Shown here: piece after piece, positions 17,311 through 27,300 of the stretch | How positions within the stretch are numbered: the stretch's first letter is position 1 | Layout: the number at the start of each line of letters is the position of its first letter | Assembly (NCBI RefSeq): GCF_022059845.1 | Contig: NZ_CP091851.1 | Location: 248,001-312,000, forward strand | DNA: 64,000 nucleotides | Source of the DNA: Terrirubrum flagellatum | GTDB lineage: Bacteria > Pseudomonadota > Alphaproteobacteria > Rhizobiales > Beijerinckiaceae | Direction: 5' to 3' | Program-made: the position numbers and the translations under genes | Notes under the pieces: generated by a model | What the model was told of the DNA's origin: nothing | The model's database searches: none | What the model saw: the letters and a program-made list of their open reading frames with translations, nothing else

Positions 17311-18969
17311 GTGAACCGGCTTCGCGCACGAATACTGATCATTCTCGTCGCAGCCGCGTTGCCGGCGATTTTATTGGTTTCGGTCCTCGCCTATCGGGCC
17401 TATGACGTCGCAAAGGCGTCCGCCTTTGACGCGCTGGAGCGCGATGTCGAATTGATGACGTCGCGATTTGCGGCCATTCCGGTCGGCTCCGCGCGCATGG
17501 CGTGGTTGCTCGCGTCCGCTGTCGCCTGGGACGCCAGTCCCGAAACGCGCTGCGAAGCGAATATCCGCGCTGTTCTTCCGGCCTTTCCTGGCTTCAACAA
17601 TCTCTTCGTCTATCGCAACGACGCGCTGATCTGCTCCGCCGCCGACTCGCAGATGCGGCCGACTTCGATATCGGAGCTCGGCGTCGAGGCGCTGCGCGCG
17701 GGCGAATCGCGGGTGTCGCTGCTCGACGACAAAACAGGCGCGCCCGTGATCTATGCGGCGGCGCGAGGGTCCGGCGCCGCCTCGGATTTTGTCGCGATTC
17801 TAACGGTGGATCGCGATTTTCTGAACCGGCTGCTGGCGATCTTCCGCAGCTATGGTTCAAGCAGGGCGCTGCTGCTCGACAAATCGGGCAAGAGCCTTGG
17901 CGCGCCTCTTTCGGCGCAGGACGATACGACGCTTCAGCTCGCTTTCCCTCTCCCGGAGCAGGAGCGCGTCAGCTTCGCTTTTGACTCTGCCGGGCGGTCC
18001 TATGTCATCACCTCGCGCAAGCTTGCGTCGCCTGACATCTGGCTCGTCACCCGGCAGCGTGATTCAGACGTGCTGGCCGACGCGCGCAATCAGCTCACTC
18101 TCGCAGTGATCGCGCCCGTGCTGACGCTTCTGCTGGTCGGATTTGCGGTCTGGCTTGGACTGACGCGCGTTGTCATTCACTGGGTCGTTCGACTGACGAA
18201 AGCCACCCGAGCCTACGCCGAGGGCAATCTCGGCTCCCGCGTTGGCGATGCGTCCGCCGCGCCGTCGGAGATCGCGGAATTGGCGCAGCGGTTCGACGGG
18301 CTTGCCGACCGCATGGCGGAGCGTTCCGTCGAGCTTGAAGGAGAGGTGTTCCAGAAACGGCGCTATATCCGCGAGCTGCATCACCGGGTGAAGAACAATC
18401 TCCAGGTCATCGCTTCGCTGCTGGCGTTGCAGAAGCGCAACCTGTCGCGCGAGCAGCGCGCGGTGCTTCGATTCCCCGAGGACCGCGTCAACGCCATGGC
18501 GGCCGCCTATGGCGTTTCCTACGCGCAGACCGAGAGCGGTTTTGTCGGCGTGCTCGCCGTCGTCCGCGAAGTGATCACGCGGCTGCAACCAGGCGTCGAA
18601 GGGCGGCATCCGCATGTCAGCGTGACGATCACGGGCGAGGACCGGCAGGTCGATCTCGATATGGCGATCGCGATCGCGATGCTGCTGGCGGAGCTCGCGC
18701 CGCGATTTCTCGACGCTTCGGTCGACGAGGCGCATCTCGCGGTCTTCGACGTCGTTCTCGACGCCGAGCGGCTTGCCGTCGACATATCATCTTCGGGAAT
18801 CTCCGAACGCAGCCCGGTCAACCGCCTCTCGGATCGTTTCACCCGCGCCTATATGCGCCAGCTCGGCGCGGAGCTCGACAATTCGCGCGATGATCGCATT
18901 GGCCTTGTCATTCCGATGGCCGCGATAACCGCCGAAAAAGGGCTGACGCCAATCGCATCGATCGGCTGA
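17311..18969 (+). CDS. HisKA_2 sensor protein with degenerate ATPase domain (PhyP/PhyK-like)
   Basis: A 552-residue membrane protein starting at GTG 17311, 24 bp after ecfG. Layout: membrane segment about 8-28, large periplasmic sensor about 30-255, membrane segment about 262-285, HAMP about 288-340 and HisKA_2 with ELHHRVKNNLQVIASLLALQ (pair H357/H358). The ATPase region is abnormal: the N-box reads AMLLAELAPRFLDA instead of NELVTNALKHA, the DNGxG box is replaced by SSSGISE, and no GLGL box is seen. It therefore probably cannot bind ATP. HisKA_2 proteins next to ecfG include PhyK kinases and PhyP, reported in Sphingomonas as a PhyR phosphatase; a phosphatase role fits this protein best. Confidence 0.85.
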   Translation: MNRLRARILIILVAAALPAILLVSVLAYRAYDVAKASAFDALERDVELMTSRFAAIPVGSARMAWLLASAVAWDASPETRCEANIRAVLPAFPGFNNLFVYRNDALICSAADSQMRPTSISELGVEALRAGESRVSLLDDKTGAPVIYAAARGSGAASDFVAILTVDRDFLNRLLAIFRSYGSSRALLLDKSGKSLGAPLSAQDDTTLQLAFPLPEQERVSFAFDSAGRSYVITSRKLASPDIWLVTRQRDSDVLADARNQLTLAVIAPVLTLLLVGFAVWLGLTRVVIHWVVRLTKATRAYAEGNLGSRVGDASAAPSEIAELAQRFDGLADRMAERSVELEGEVFQKRRYIRELHHRVKNNLQVIASLLALQKRNLSREQRAVLRFPEDRVNAMAAAYGVSYAQTESGFVGVLAVVREVITRLQPGVEGRHPHVSVTITGEDRQVDLDMAIAIAMLLAELAPRFLDASVDEAHLAVFDVVLDAERLAVDISSSGISERSPVNRLSDRFTRAYMRQLGAELDNSRDDRIGLVIPMAAITAEKGLTPIASIG

Positions 18970-19005
18970 GGGGATTGTCGGTTGGCGCCGCGACCGGAGG
19001 CAAAT

Positions 19006-20829
19006 ATGCGGGCAGGGGAAGCGGAGGCGTCGCGACGGGGTTTCGTCAAGCTTGCGTCGGGTTTCTGGAGCGGACCGCAGCGCGTGCGCGCTTGGGCGCT
19101 GACGTCAGGCGTCCTCGGCTTTGTCATTCTGAATGTCGTCGTCGCCTATTATCTCACGGTCTGGAACAAGTCTTTCTTCGACACGCTCGAACAGAAGCAG
19201 CTTGGCGAACTTCCCCCGCTCGTAACCTTGTTTGCGGCGCTCGTCGTCGCTGGCGCGCTGGTGAATGGCGCGCTTGTGCTTTGCCGCATGCATCTTCAGC
19301 TCTCATGGCGACGCTGGCTCAGTGAAGAGCTTGTCGCGCGTTGGCTTGATGATCGTTCCTATTACAAGCTCGGCATCGTTGAAGGCGATCACGACAATCC
19401 GCAATTCCGCATCGCGGATGATGTCAGGCTGGCGATCGAGCCGCTGGTGGATTTCGCCATCGGCCTGCTCAATGCGATCCTCTCAGCCTTCGCCTTTCTG
19501 ATCGTGCTGTGGGCGGTCGGGGGCGCTCTCACGGTTTCCACCTCATGGACCGGCGATGTGCGCGTTCCCGGATTCTTCGTGCTCACAGCGGCTCTCTACG
19601 CGCTGATCATGTCGTTGTTGACGGTGTTCGTCGGCCGTCGGTTGATCGACGATGTCGAGATGAAGAACGGCAAGGAGGCTGACCTCCGCTTCGAACTGAC
19701 GCGGATCAAGGAAAGCGCCGAAAGCATCGCGCTGATTGGCGGCGAGGCCAATGAACGCGCCGGTGTTTCGGCCGCTTATCAGCTTCTCGCGCAGGCCTGG
19801 AGCGGCGTGATCCAGAGCATGGCGCGCATCACGCTCATGACCAATGCTAGCAACGTCATTCTGCCGATCGTCTGCTTGTTGCTTGGCGCGCCGAAATATA
19901 TGTCCGGCGAGTTCACGCTCGGCCAGCTTATGCAAGTCAGCGCAGCCTTTGTTCAGGTGCAACTCGCGTTCAACTGGATCATGGACAACTTCATCCGGCT
20001 GGCGGAATGGCGCGCTTCGGCGAACCGCGTGATGGGACTGGTTTCCGGCCTCGACTATGTGACTCACGGCGCGGACAACCATGCCTTGTCCAGCATCAGG
20101 ATTTCCGATTCTCCTGACGATGCGATTCATCTGATCGATCTTCGCATCGAACGCGACGACGGCGTCGTGGTGATCGAGGAGGCTGACGTGGTGATCGGCC
20201 GTGGCGAGAGCGTGATGATCGCCGGTGAAAGCGGCACCGGGAAAAGCACGCTCATCAGGGCTGTGGCGGGGCTATGGCCTTGGGGCTCCGGCGAGATTCG
20301 GCTTCCGAAGAACGCCTCGATCATGTTCGTCCCGCAGCGGCCCTATATTCCCTTGGGATCGCTGCGCGAGGCCGTCGCCTATCCCGCTCCGGCGGACTCC
20401 ATCAAAAAAGAAGATGTCACGGCCGCGCTCAGACGCGCGCATCTCGAACATCTGATTGAACGGCTTGACGATGTCGATCGCTGGGATCAGACGCTGTCCG
20501 GCGGCGAGCAGCAGCGCATCGCCTTTGCGCGGGTCTTTCTGTCGAAGCCCGACATCCTCGTCATGGATGAAGCGACCTCGGCGCTCGACGTCGAGACCCA
20601 GCGCGCCCTGATGGAGAGCTTCCGCAGCGAACTGAGCGAGATGACATTAATCAGCGTCTCGCATCGGCCGGAACTCGAAGAGTATCATGCGCGCACGGTC
20701 ACGCTGCGCCGTGAAGAGGCCGGCGTCCGTCTGGTGGCGCCGGCCTATTTCCACGAAACGGTATGGGCGCGGTGGCGGCGCGCGCTCGCCATTCTTGGCG
20801 CGCGCCAGATCGGCGACAGGCCGGTCTGA
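19006..20829 (+). CDS. ABC transporter, fused permease-ATPase of the SbmA/BacA-YddA type
   Basis: The start ATG 19006 has GGAGG five bases before; the frame extends to a TTG at 18982. The 607-residue half-transporter has an ABC_membrane_2-type N-terminal domain with about five to six helices (VVAYYLTVWNKSFFDTLE, then LQLSWRRWLSEELVARWL) and a C-terminal ATPase with Walker A GESGTGKST, signature LSGGEQQRIAFARVF and Walker B ILVMDEATSALD. Relatives transport peptides, cobalamin or very-long-chain acyl compounds and work as homodimers in the inner membrane. It follows the HisKA_2 gene by 36 bp and may be part of the stress operon. The substrate is unknown. Confidence 0.88.
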   Translation: MRAGEAEASRRGFVKLASGFWSGPQRVRAWALTSGVLGFVILNVVVAYYLTVWNKSFFDTLEQKQLGELPPLVTLFAALVVAGALVNGALVLCRMHLQLSWRRWLSEELVARWLDDRSYYKLGIVEGDHDNPQFRIADDVRLAIEPLVDFAIGLLNAILSAFAFLIVLWAVGGALTVSTSWTGDVRVPGFFVLTAALYALIMSLLTVFVGRRLIDDVEMKNGKEADLRFELTRIKESAESIALIGGEANERAGVSAAYQLLAQAWSGVIQSMARITLMTNASNVILPIVCLLLGAPKYMSGEFTLGQLMQVSAAFVQVQLAFNWIMDNFIRLAEWRASANRVMGLVSGLDYVTHGADNHALSSIRISDSPDDAIHLIDLRIERDDGVVVIEEADVVIGRGESVMIAGESGTGKSTLIRAVAGLWPWGSGEIRLPKNASIMFVPQRPYIPLGSLREAVAYPAPADSIKKEDVTAALRRAHLEHLIERLDDVDRWDQTLSGGEQQRIAFARVFLSKPDILVMDEATSALDVETQRALMESFRSELSEMTLISVSHRPELEEYHARTVTLRREEAGVRLVAPAYFHETVWARWRRALAILGARQIGDRPV

Positions 20830-20833
20830 CTTC

Positions 20834-21595
20834 TTACATCAAGGGGCGCGGGCGCAATTCACGGTCGGCGAATTCGGACAGGCGTTCGAGCGCCCTGATA
20901 TTCAGCATTTCGAACTGCGTGCCCTTCCGCGCGTAAAGCCCGTAACGTCTCAGCCGCGACAGGGTCTTGTTGGTGTGCACGAGGGAAAGGCCGAGCGCGT
21001 CCGCGATATGCTGCTGAGTCAGAGGCAAATTGACAATGTTGCCTGTCGCGAGGCCAAGCGCGCGGGCCCGCTTGAAGAGACCGATGAGCAGGGACGCGAC
21101 ACGTTCATCCGCCGTGCGACGGCCGACGGTGAGCATGCCTTCATCGACCAGCGACTCTTCGCGCGCGCCGAGCCAGGTCAGATCGAAGGCGAGCTGCGGC
21201 ATGGCGCCGAACAGTTTCCATACTTCCCTGCGCGGCAGGACGCAGAGATGTATGTCCGTCAGCGCTTCGACGCCATATTGCGCCGCTTCGAACAGCGCGG
21301 ATTGCAGGCCGATCAGATCGCCCGGCAGCGCAAAATGGAGAATTTGCCGGCGGCTGTCTGAGAGGGTGCGATAACGGAAGGCCCAGCCGCGATAGAGCGT
21401 GAACAGTTCGGCGTTTTCCTCGCCCGGACGGACGATGGTTTCGCCCGCCTTCACAAGCCGATCCTCGCGCTTGATGTTGGCGATTGTCGCCAATTCCTCA
21501 GGGCTGACCTTGGTGAAGATCGGCAACTGTCTCAGGGCGCATTCCGAGCAGGGCACGCGCTTCACGCCACACGCCACCCCCGAATCCTGCGTCAT
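20834..21595 (-). CDS. Crp/Fnr-family transcriptional regulator with N-terminal cysteines
   Basis: The 253-residue protein has cysteines at 9, 16 and 19 (C-X6-C-X2-C), a cyclic-nucleotide-type beta-barrel (about 30-145, LHFALPGDLIGLQSAL) and a winged helix-turn-helix TQQHIADALGLSLVHTNKTL at about 190-210. The cysteine cluster is suggestive of an Fe-S sensor as in FnrN-type proteins, but the fourth ligand is not identified. It converges on the ABC gene with a 4-bp gap and is divergent from purH, which is probably unrelated. Confidence 0.9.
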   Translation of the reverse strand: MTQDSGVACGVKRVPCSECALRQLPIFTKVSPEELATIANIKREDRLVKAGETIVRPGEENAELFTLYRGWAFRYRTLSDSRRQILHFALPGDLIGLQSALFEAAQYGVEALTDIHLCVLPRREVWKLFGAMPQLAFDLTWLGAREESLVDEGMLTVGRRTADERVASLLIGLFKRARALGLATGNIVNLPLTQQHIADALGLSLVHTNKTLSRLRRYGLYARKGTQFEMLNIRALERLSEFADRELRPRPLM

Positions 21596-21757
21596 CGCGC
21601 CTCACTTCGCCCTGACCTGCCGGAAGCGAGGCAGGTCGCGCCGGGGTTTAATACCTATGTTCAGTGAGCGCCAGCCGCAGCGACCTGTCAAAAGACCTGT
21701 TTCCAGCGTTCCACCCGCCGCAGGGCTGTGTTAGGCGGCGCACGAAAGAGGTCTCCG

Positions 21758-23350
21758 ATGCCCAGCAAGCTCCGCCGCATTTCCCGCGCTCTTCTCTCCG
21801 TCTCCGACAAGGCGGGGCTGGTCGAGCTGGCGCAGGCGCTGGCGGCGCGCGGAGTGGAGATACTGTCGACCGGAGGGAGCCGCAAAACGCTCGCCCAGGC
21901 CGGCGTGCCCGTGAAGGAGGTCGCCGATGTGACCGGCTTTCCCGAGATCATGGATGGGCGGGTGAAGACGCTCCATCCCCGCATCCATGGCGGCCTGCTC
22001 GCGGTGCGCGAAAATCCCGAGCATAGCGCGGCGATGCTCGCGCACGGGATCGAGCCGATCGATCTCCTGATCTCCAATCTCTATCCCTTCGAGCAGGCGC
22101 TGGCCGGCGGCGCGTCGTTCGAGGATTGCGTCGAGAATATCGACATCGGCGGGCCGGCGATGATCCGCGCCGCTTCCAAGAATTTCGACGGCGTGACCGT
22201 CATCGTTGATCCCGCGGATTATGCGGCGCTGCTGTCCGAACTTGCCGCGCATGACGGCGCGACAAGCCTCGAATTCCGCACGCGCCTTGCCGCCAAGGCT
22301 TTCGCGCGCACGTCGACTTACGATTCCGCGATCTCGAACTGGCTCGCTAAAGAGGCGGGCGAGGCGACGCCGACCTGGCGCAGCTTCGCTGGAACGCTGG
22401 CGCAAAGCCTGCGCTATGGCGAAAACCCGCATCAGTCGGCCGCGTTCTATCGCAGCGGGGAAGCGCGGCCGGGAGTCGCCACGGCGCGACAGGTGCAGGG
22501 CAAGGAGCTATCCTACAACAATCTCAACGATACTGACGCAGCGTACGAATGCGTCGCCGAGTTCGATCCTGCGGACTCCGCCGCTTGTGTGATCGTCAAG
22601 CACGCCAATCCCTGCGGCGTCGGCGTTGGTAGAAGCCTGATCGAAGCCTATCGCAAGGCGTTCCGCTGCGATTCCGTTTCGGCCTTCGGCGGCATCGTCG
22701 CCTTCAACCGCAAGCTCGATCGCGCGACAGCCGAGGAGATCACGCAGATCTTCACCGAAGTGGTGATCGCGCCCGATGCGGATGAAGATGCGATCGCCGT
22801 TTTTGCGGCGAAGAAAAATCTGCGTCTGTTGCTCGCCGGCGGGCTGCCCGATCCTGCGGCGCGTGGCCTGACATTCCGCAGCCTGTCGGGCGGTCTTCTC
22901 GTGCAGGATCGCGACGCGATCGTGCTCGACGATTCGAGCTTGCGCGTCGCGACAAAGCGCGCGCCGACAGCGGCCGAGATGAGTGATCTGCGCTTCGCGT
23001 TCCGCGTCGCAAAGCATGTGAAGTCGAACGCGATCGTCTATGCCAGGGACGGCGCCACGGTTGGCGTCGGCGCGGGCCAGATGAGCCGCGTCGATTCAGC
23101 GCGCATCGCTGCATGGAAATCGGAAGAGGCCGCGCGCGCGGCCAAGGAGCAGACGAGCTGGACGCGCGGCTCTGTCGCGGCGTCAGACGCGTTCTTTCCG
23201 TTCGCCGACGGACTGCAATCGATCATCGACGCTGGCGCGACCGCCGTGATTCAGCCCGGCGGCTCGATGCGCGACGCCGAAGTCATCGCTGCGGCGGACG
23301 CCGCCGGCATCGCGATGGTTCTCACCGGGATCAGGCACTTCAGACATTGA
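21758..23350 (+). CDS. purH: PurH: AICAR transformylase / IMP cyclohydrolase
   Basis: The 530-residue enzyme catalyses the last two steps of IMP synthesis, using 10-formyl-THF. The N-terminal MGS-like IMP cyclohydrolase domain shows [25 protein letters not shown] and [15 protein letters not shown]; the AICAR transformylase domain shows [12 protein letters not shown] and [10 protein letters not shown], and ends with [10 protein letters not shown]. The start is taken as ATG 21758 with GAGG upstream; a longer form from 21728 is less supported. It is a single gene between opposite-strand neighbours. It draws on the same C1-THF pool as folD and glyA. Confidence 0.97.
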   Translation: MPSKLRRISRALLSVSDKAGLVELAQALAARGVEILSTGGSRKTLAQAGVPVKEVADVTGFPEIMDGRVKTLHPRIHGGLLAVRENPEHSAAMLAHGIEPIDLLISNLYPFEQALAGGASFEDCVENIDIGGPAMIRAASKNFDGVTVIVDPADYAALLSELAAHDGATSLEFRTRLAAKAFARTSTYDSAISNWLAKEAGEATPTWRSFAGTLAQSLRYGENPHQSAAFYRSGEARPGVATARQVQGKELSYNNLNDTDAAYECVAEFDPADSAACVIVKHANPCGVGVGRSLIEAYRKAFRCDSVSAFGGIVAFNRKLDRATAEEITQIFTEVVIAPDADEDAIAVFAAKKNLRLLLAGGLPDPAARGLTFRSLSGGLLVQDRDAIVLDDSSLRVATKRAPTAAEMSDLRFAFRVAKHVKSNAIVYARDGATVGVGAGQMSRVDSARIAAWKSEEAARAAKEQTSWTRGSVAASDAFFPFADGLQSIIDAGATAVIQPGGSMRDAEVIAAADAAGIAMVLTGIRHFRH

Positions 23351-23357
23351 TGCGGGC

Positions 23358-24362
23358 TCAGCCCGCGATCTTCTCCCAGGCGCCGCTCTTTTCCGAGCGG
23401 ACAATCGCGTCGATGATGCGCATGCTCTGCACCGCGTCGGCGGCGCCATAGGGCAGATCGATCTCGCCGCGCACGAAAGCGGAGAACGCGTCCGCCTGTT
23501 CGGCGTATTGATCGCAAGCGGGAATGGTCCGCTTCTCGGCCGATGCGTCGCCACCTTCGCCCGCGAGATCGAGGCTGATGATCGTTGGCTCCATCGCCGG
23601 CGCATTCACAGGGATCAGAATTTCTACACGACCCTTGGTCCCCAGAATTTCGAGCCGCTGAAAGCGGCTGAGCTGCGTCGACACCGTGAAGTCGAGCCGC
23701 CGACCTGCGCCGAAATCAAGGATGGCCGTCGTCAGCCGGTCGGTGCGGAAGGTCGGATCGCGATCGATCAGACCGATCGCGCGCGTCGGCTCTCCTTCAA
23801 AGAAATAGCGGCCCGCCGTGATGGGATAGCAGCCGATATCCATCATCGCGCCGCCGCCGATGTCGGCCATGTTTCTGATATTGCCGGCATCCACATTGTA
23901 AAAGGAAAAGAACATCTGGATCGCGCGAACTTCGCCGATCGCGCCGGACCGCAGAATGTCGCGCGCCGCGATCCATTGCGGGTGGAAGCGCACCATGAAC
24001 GCCTCCATGATGCGCACGCCCGCCGGCGCCTTCAGGAGCTGCGAAGCTTCTTCCGCATTCAGCGCGGCGGGCTTTTCGCACAGCACATGCTTGCCCGCGG
24101 CGGCGGCCTGCATCGTCAGCGGCACATGGAGATGATTGGGCAGCGGATTGTAGACGATTTCGATCCCGGGGTCGGCCAGCAACGCTTCATAAGAGCCGTA
24201 AGCGCGCGGAATTCCGAGCGCATGCGCGGTCTCTTCCGCGGTCTTCAGATCGCGTGAGGCGATCGCGGCGACCTCGGCCGTGCGCGATCGCTGGATGCCG
24301 GGAATGACCTTCTCGCGGCCGATTCGCGCCGTCGAGATGACGCCCCATTTCGTCTTGCGCAT
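23358..24362 (-). CDS. Gfo/Idh/MocA-family oxidoreductase
   Basis: A 334-residue NAD(P)-dependent oxidoreductase with an N-terminal Rossmann fold (WGVISTARIGREKVIPGI) and the family signature HVLCEKPAA at about residue 93, followed by the GFO_IDH C-terminal domain (GGGAMMDIGCYPI with conserved Asp and Cys). Relatives oxidise sugars, inositol or trans-dihydrodiols. It starts 24 bp after the GDH gene ends on the same strand, so the two may be co-transcribed, but no functional link is evident. The substrate is unknown. Confidence 0.88.
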   Translation of the reverse strand: MRKTKWGVISTARIGREKVIPGIQRSRTAEVAAIASRDLKTAEETAHALGIPRAYGSYEALLADPGIEIVYNPLPNHLHVPLTMQAAAAGKHVLCEKPAALNAEEASQLLKAPAGVRIMEAFMVRFHPQWIAARDILRSGAIGEVRAIQMFFSFYNVDAGNIRNMADIGGGAMMDIGCYPITAGRYFFEGEPTRAIGLIDRDPTFRTDRLTTAILDFGAGRRLDFTVSTQLSRFQRLEILGTKGRVEILIPVNAPAMEPTIISLDLAGEGGDASAEKRTIPACDQYAEQADAFSAFVRGEIDLPYGAADAVQSMRIIDAIVRSEKSGAWEKIAG

Positions 24363-24386
24363 GAATGCTTCCGGTGTTGGGCGCGC

Positions 24387-27300
24387 TCACGCCTTGGCGA
24401 GCGCGCTGATCGAGCTTGCGGCCACGATAAGCCGTGCGAGATTGGGATCGGCGCCGACGAAGCTTGCGACATCGTCATTCGCGGCGGCGAGCGCCCGCGC
24501 ATGCTTGCCGCGCCATTCTTCGAGCGAGTCGGCCTTGGCTGCGGCGACGGTCGCGACGAGCCGCGTCTGCGCCTCATCGATCGCCGCCACCGCCTGATCA
24601 CGGGCGCGCTGCTCGAACTCATCGCGCGCAGCGATGGCGCGCGCCTTCACGCGCACCGCTTCGAGCTTCAGGAGATCGATCAGTTCAAGCTGCCGGCGCA
24701 TCACGTCGGCGACCGGACGCTTGATCTGCTGGGCTGTGCGCACCACGCCCGGCGCCGCCGAGATGATGTCGAGCGCGGCGAGATGGGCGGCGGCCTCGTC
24801 CGGCACGCCCTGCGCAACGAGCGATTCTCGGTCCGCTTTCAGAAGCACCGCATTCTCGTGCGGCAGCAGCGTGTCGACATTTTTCACGATTTCGGACACC
24901 GCCTTGCGAATGGTCTCGACGTCGCGCGACATCTCAAACGCGCCGCTGGCGCGCGCGGCGGCGAACCAGGAAAGCGAGGCGAGCAGCGCCTGCTGCACGC
25001 GCGCATAGAGTTCGAGCTGGAATACTCCGCGGACTTTGCCGTCGAGCGCGTCGATGGCGATGTTGAGATCGAGCAGGCCAAGCGAGTCCCGTGTCGCCGC
25101 ATAGGCCAGCGCCACGTCGGTCGCCGCGGCCGCGCCGCCTTGCGTGACGCGTTCGATGATCGTTGGGCCGCCGCGATTGACGATTGCGTTCGCGAGCTGC
25201 GTTGAGACGATCTCGCGGCGCAGGCGATGCGTTGCGATCTCGTCGGCGAATTTCGCGCGCATCGCCGAGGGGAAATAGCGGTTGAGCTCGCCTGCAAGAT
25301 AGGGCTCGTCGGGCGCGCTGCTCGACAGGATGATGTCGTGGAGCGACAGCTTGGCGTAAGCAAGGATGACGGCGAGTTCCGGCCGCGTCATGCCTTCGCC
25401 GCGCGCCGCGCGCTGCGCCACGGTGGCGTCGTCAGGCAGCGTCTCCACCGTGCGGTCGAGTCTGCCCTCCGCTTCGAGCCGTCGCATGAAGCGGCTGATG
25501 AATGGCATGTCTTCAGGCCCGCGCCGCTCGGCCAGCGACAGCGCCAGCGTCTGCAGATAATTATTGCGCAGCACGAGCTGGCCGACCTCGTCGGTCATCG
25601 AGGCGAGCAGCGTGTCGCGCTTCTTCGCCGGCAGCCGCCCGTCGGCGGCCGGGCGCGCAAGCGCGATCTTGATGTTGACCTCGACGTCGGACGTGTTCAC
25701 GCCGGCCGAGTTGTCGATCGCGTCGGTGTTGAGCTTCACGCCGCGCTTCGCCGCCTCGATGCGGCCCAATTGGGTGCAGCCGAGATTGGCGCCTTCGCCG
25801 ATCACCTTGCAGCGCAGATCGACGCCGGCGATGCGGATCGCATCATTGGCGCGATCGCCGACCTCGGCGTCGCGCTCGTTGGTCGCACGGATATAGGTGC
25901 CGATGCCGCCGAACCAGAGAAGATCGGCGGGCGCGCGCAGGATTGCGTTCATCAATTCCGCCGGCGTCATCGTCGCGCGGTCGATACCAAGCGCGACGCG
26001 CGCCTGTTCCGACAAGACGATCGATTTCGCGCTCCGCGAATAGACGCCGCCGCCCTGCGAGATCAGCGTCTTGTCGTAGTCCTGCCAGCTCGATCGCGGC
26101 AGATCGAAGAGACGCTGGCGTTCTTTCCAACTCGCCGCTGCATCGGGCGTCGGATCGATGAAGATGTCACGATGATCGAAGGCCGCGACGATCTTCATCG
26201 CCTGCGAGAGCAGCGCGCCATTGCCGAAGACGTCGCCCGACATATCGCCGACGCCGACAACAGTGATCGGCTGCGTCTGGATGTCGATATCGATCTCGCG
26301 GAAATGGCGCTTGACGGCCTCCCACGCGCCGCGTGCGGTGATGCCCATCTTCTTGTGGTCGTAGCCGACCGAGCCGCCGGACGCGAAAGCGTCGCCGAGC
26401 CAGTGGCCATGCTCGATCGAAATCGCATTGGCGATGTCGGAAAAGGTGGCGGTGCCTTTGTCGGCGGCGACGACGAGATAGGGATCATCCTCGTCATGGC
26501 GCACGGTGAGCGCAGGCGGCACAACCTTCTCACCGACGAGATTGTCGGTGAGGTCGAGCAGCGTCGAGACGAACAGTTTGTAGGCCTCGACGCCTTCCGC
26601 CATCCAGGCCTGTCGATCGGACGGGGAGGGTAGTTTCTTCGCGAAGAATCCGCCCTTCGCGCCGACCGGCACGATGACGGCGTTCTTGACCTGCTGCGCT
26701 TTCACGAGGCCAAGCACTTCTGTGCGGAAATCCTGCGGGCGATCCGACCAGCGCAAGCCGCCGCGCGCCACCTTGCCGAAGCGCAGATGCACGCCTTCGA
26801 CACGCGGCGCGTAGACGAAGATCTCGCGGAACGGCTTCGGCAGCGGCATGCCTTCGACCTTGTGGCTGTCGAATTTGCAGGCGATGGCGATGCGCGGCTT
26901 CCCGCTCGCGTCGAGCTGATAGAAGCTTGTGCGCAGCGCCGATTGCACGAGATTGACGAGACGGCGCAGGATGCGGTCTTCGTCGAGATTCGACACGCCG
27001 TCGAGCGCGGCCGTGATGTCGCCCAGAATGACGTTCTGCTGCGTGATGCGATCGGCCATCGTGCCTTTCGCTGCGGGATCGAAGCGCGCGGTAAAGAGTT
27101 CGACGATTTGCGCCGCGATCGCGCCGTTGCGCACGAGAGCCGACGCCATGTAGTCGAGCGTGTAGGGCACGACGAGCTGCCTCATATAGCGTGTCAGCGT
27201 GCGCAGCATCGCGATCGAGCGCCAGGGCAGGCCGGCTTCGAGGGTGAGCGCGTTGAGCCCGTCCGATTCCGCATCGCCGGCGAGCACAGCGAGCAGCGTT

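Noticed and set aside
25227-26633. 468-codon open frame on the plus strand opposite the glutamate dehydrogenase gene
   Set aside because: It is fully antisense to a well-supported enzyme. Its composition is Arg- and Asp-rich shadow sequence without any family motif, as expected in high-GC DNA.
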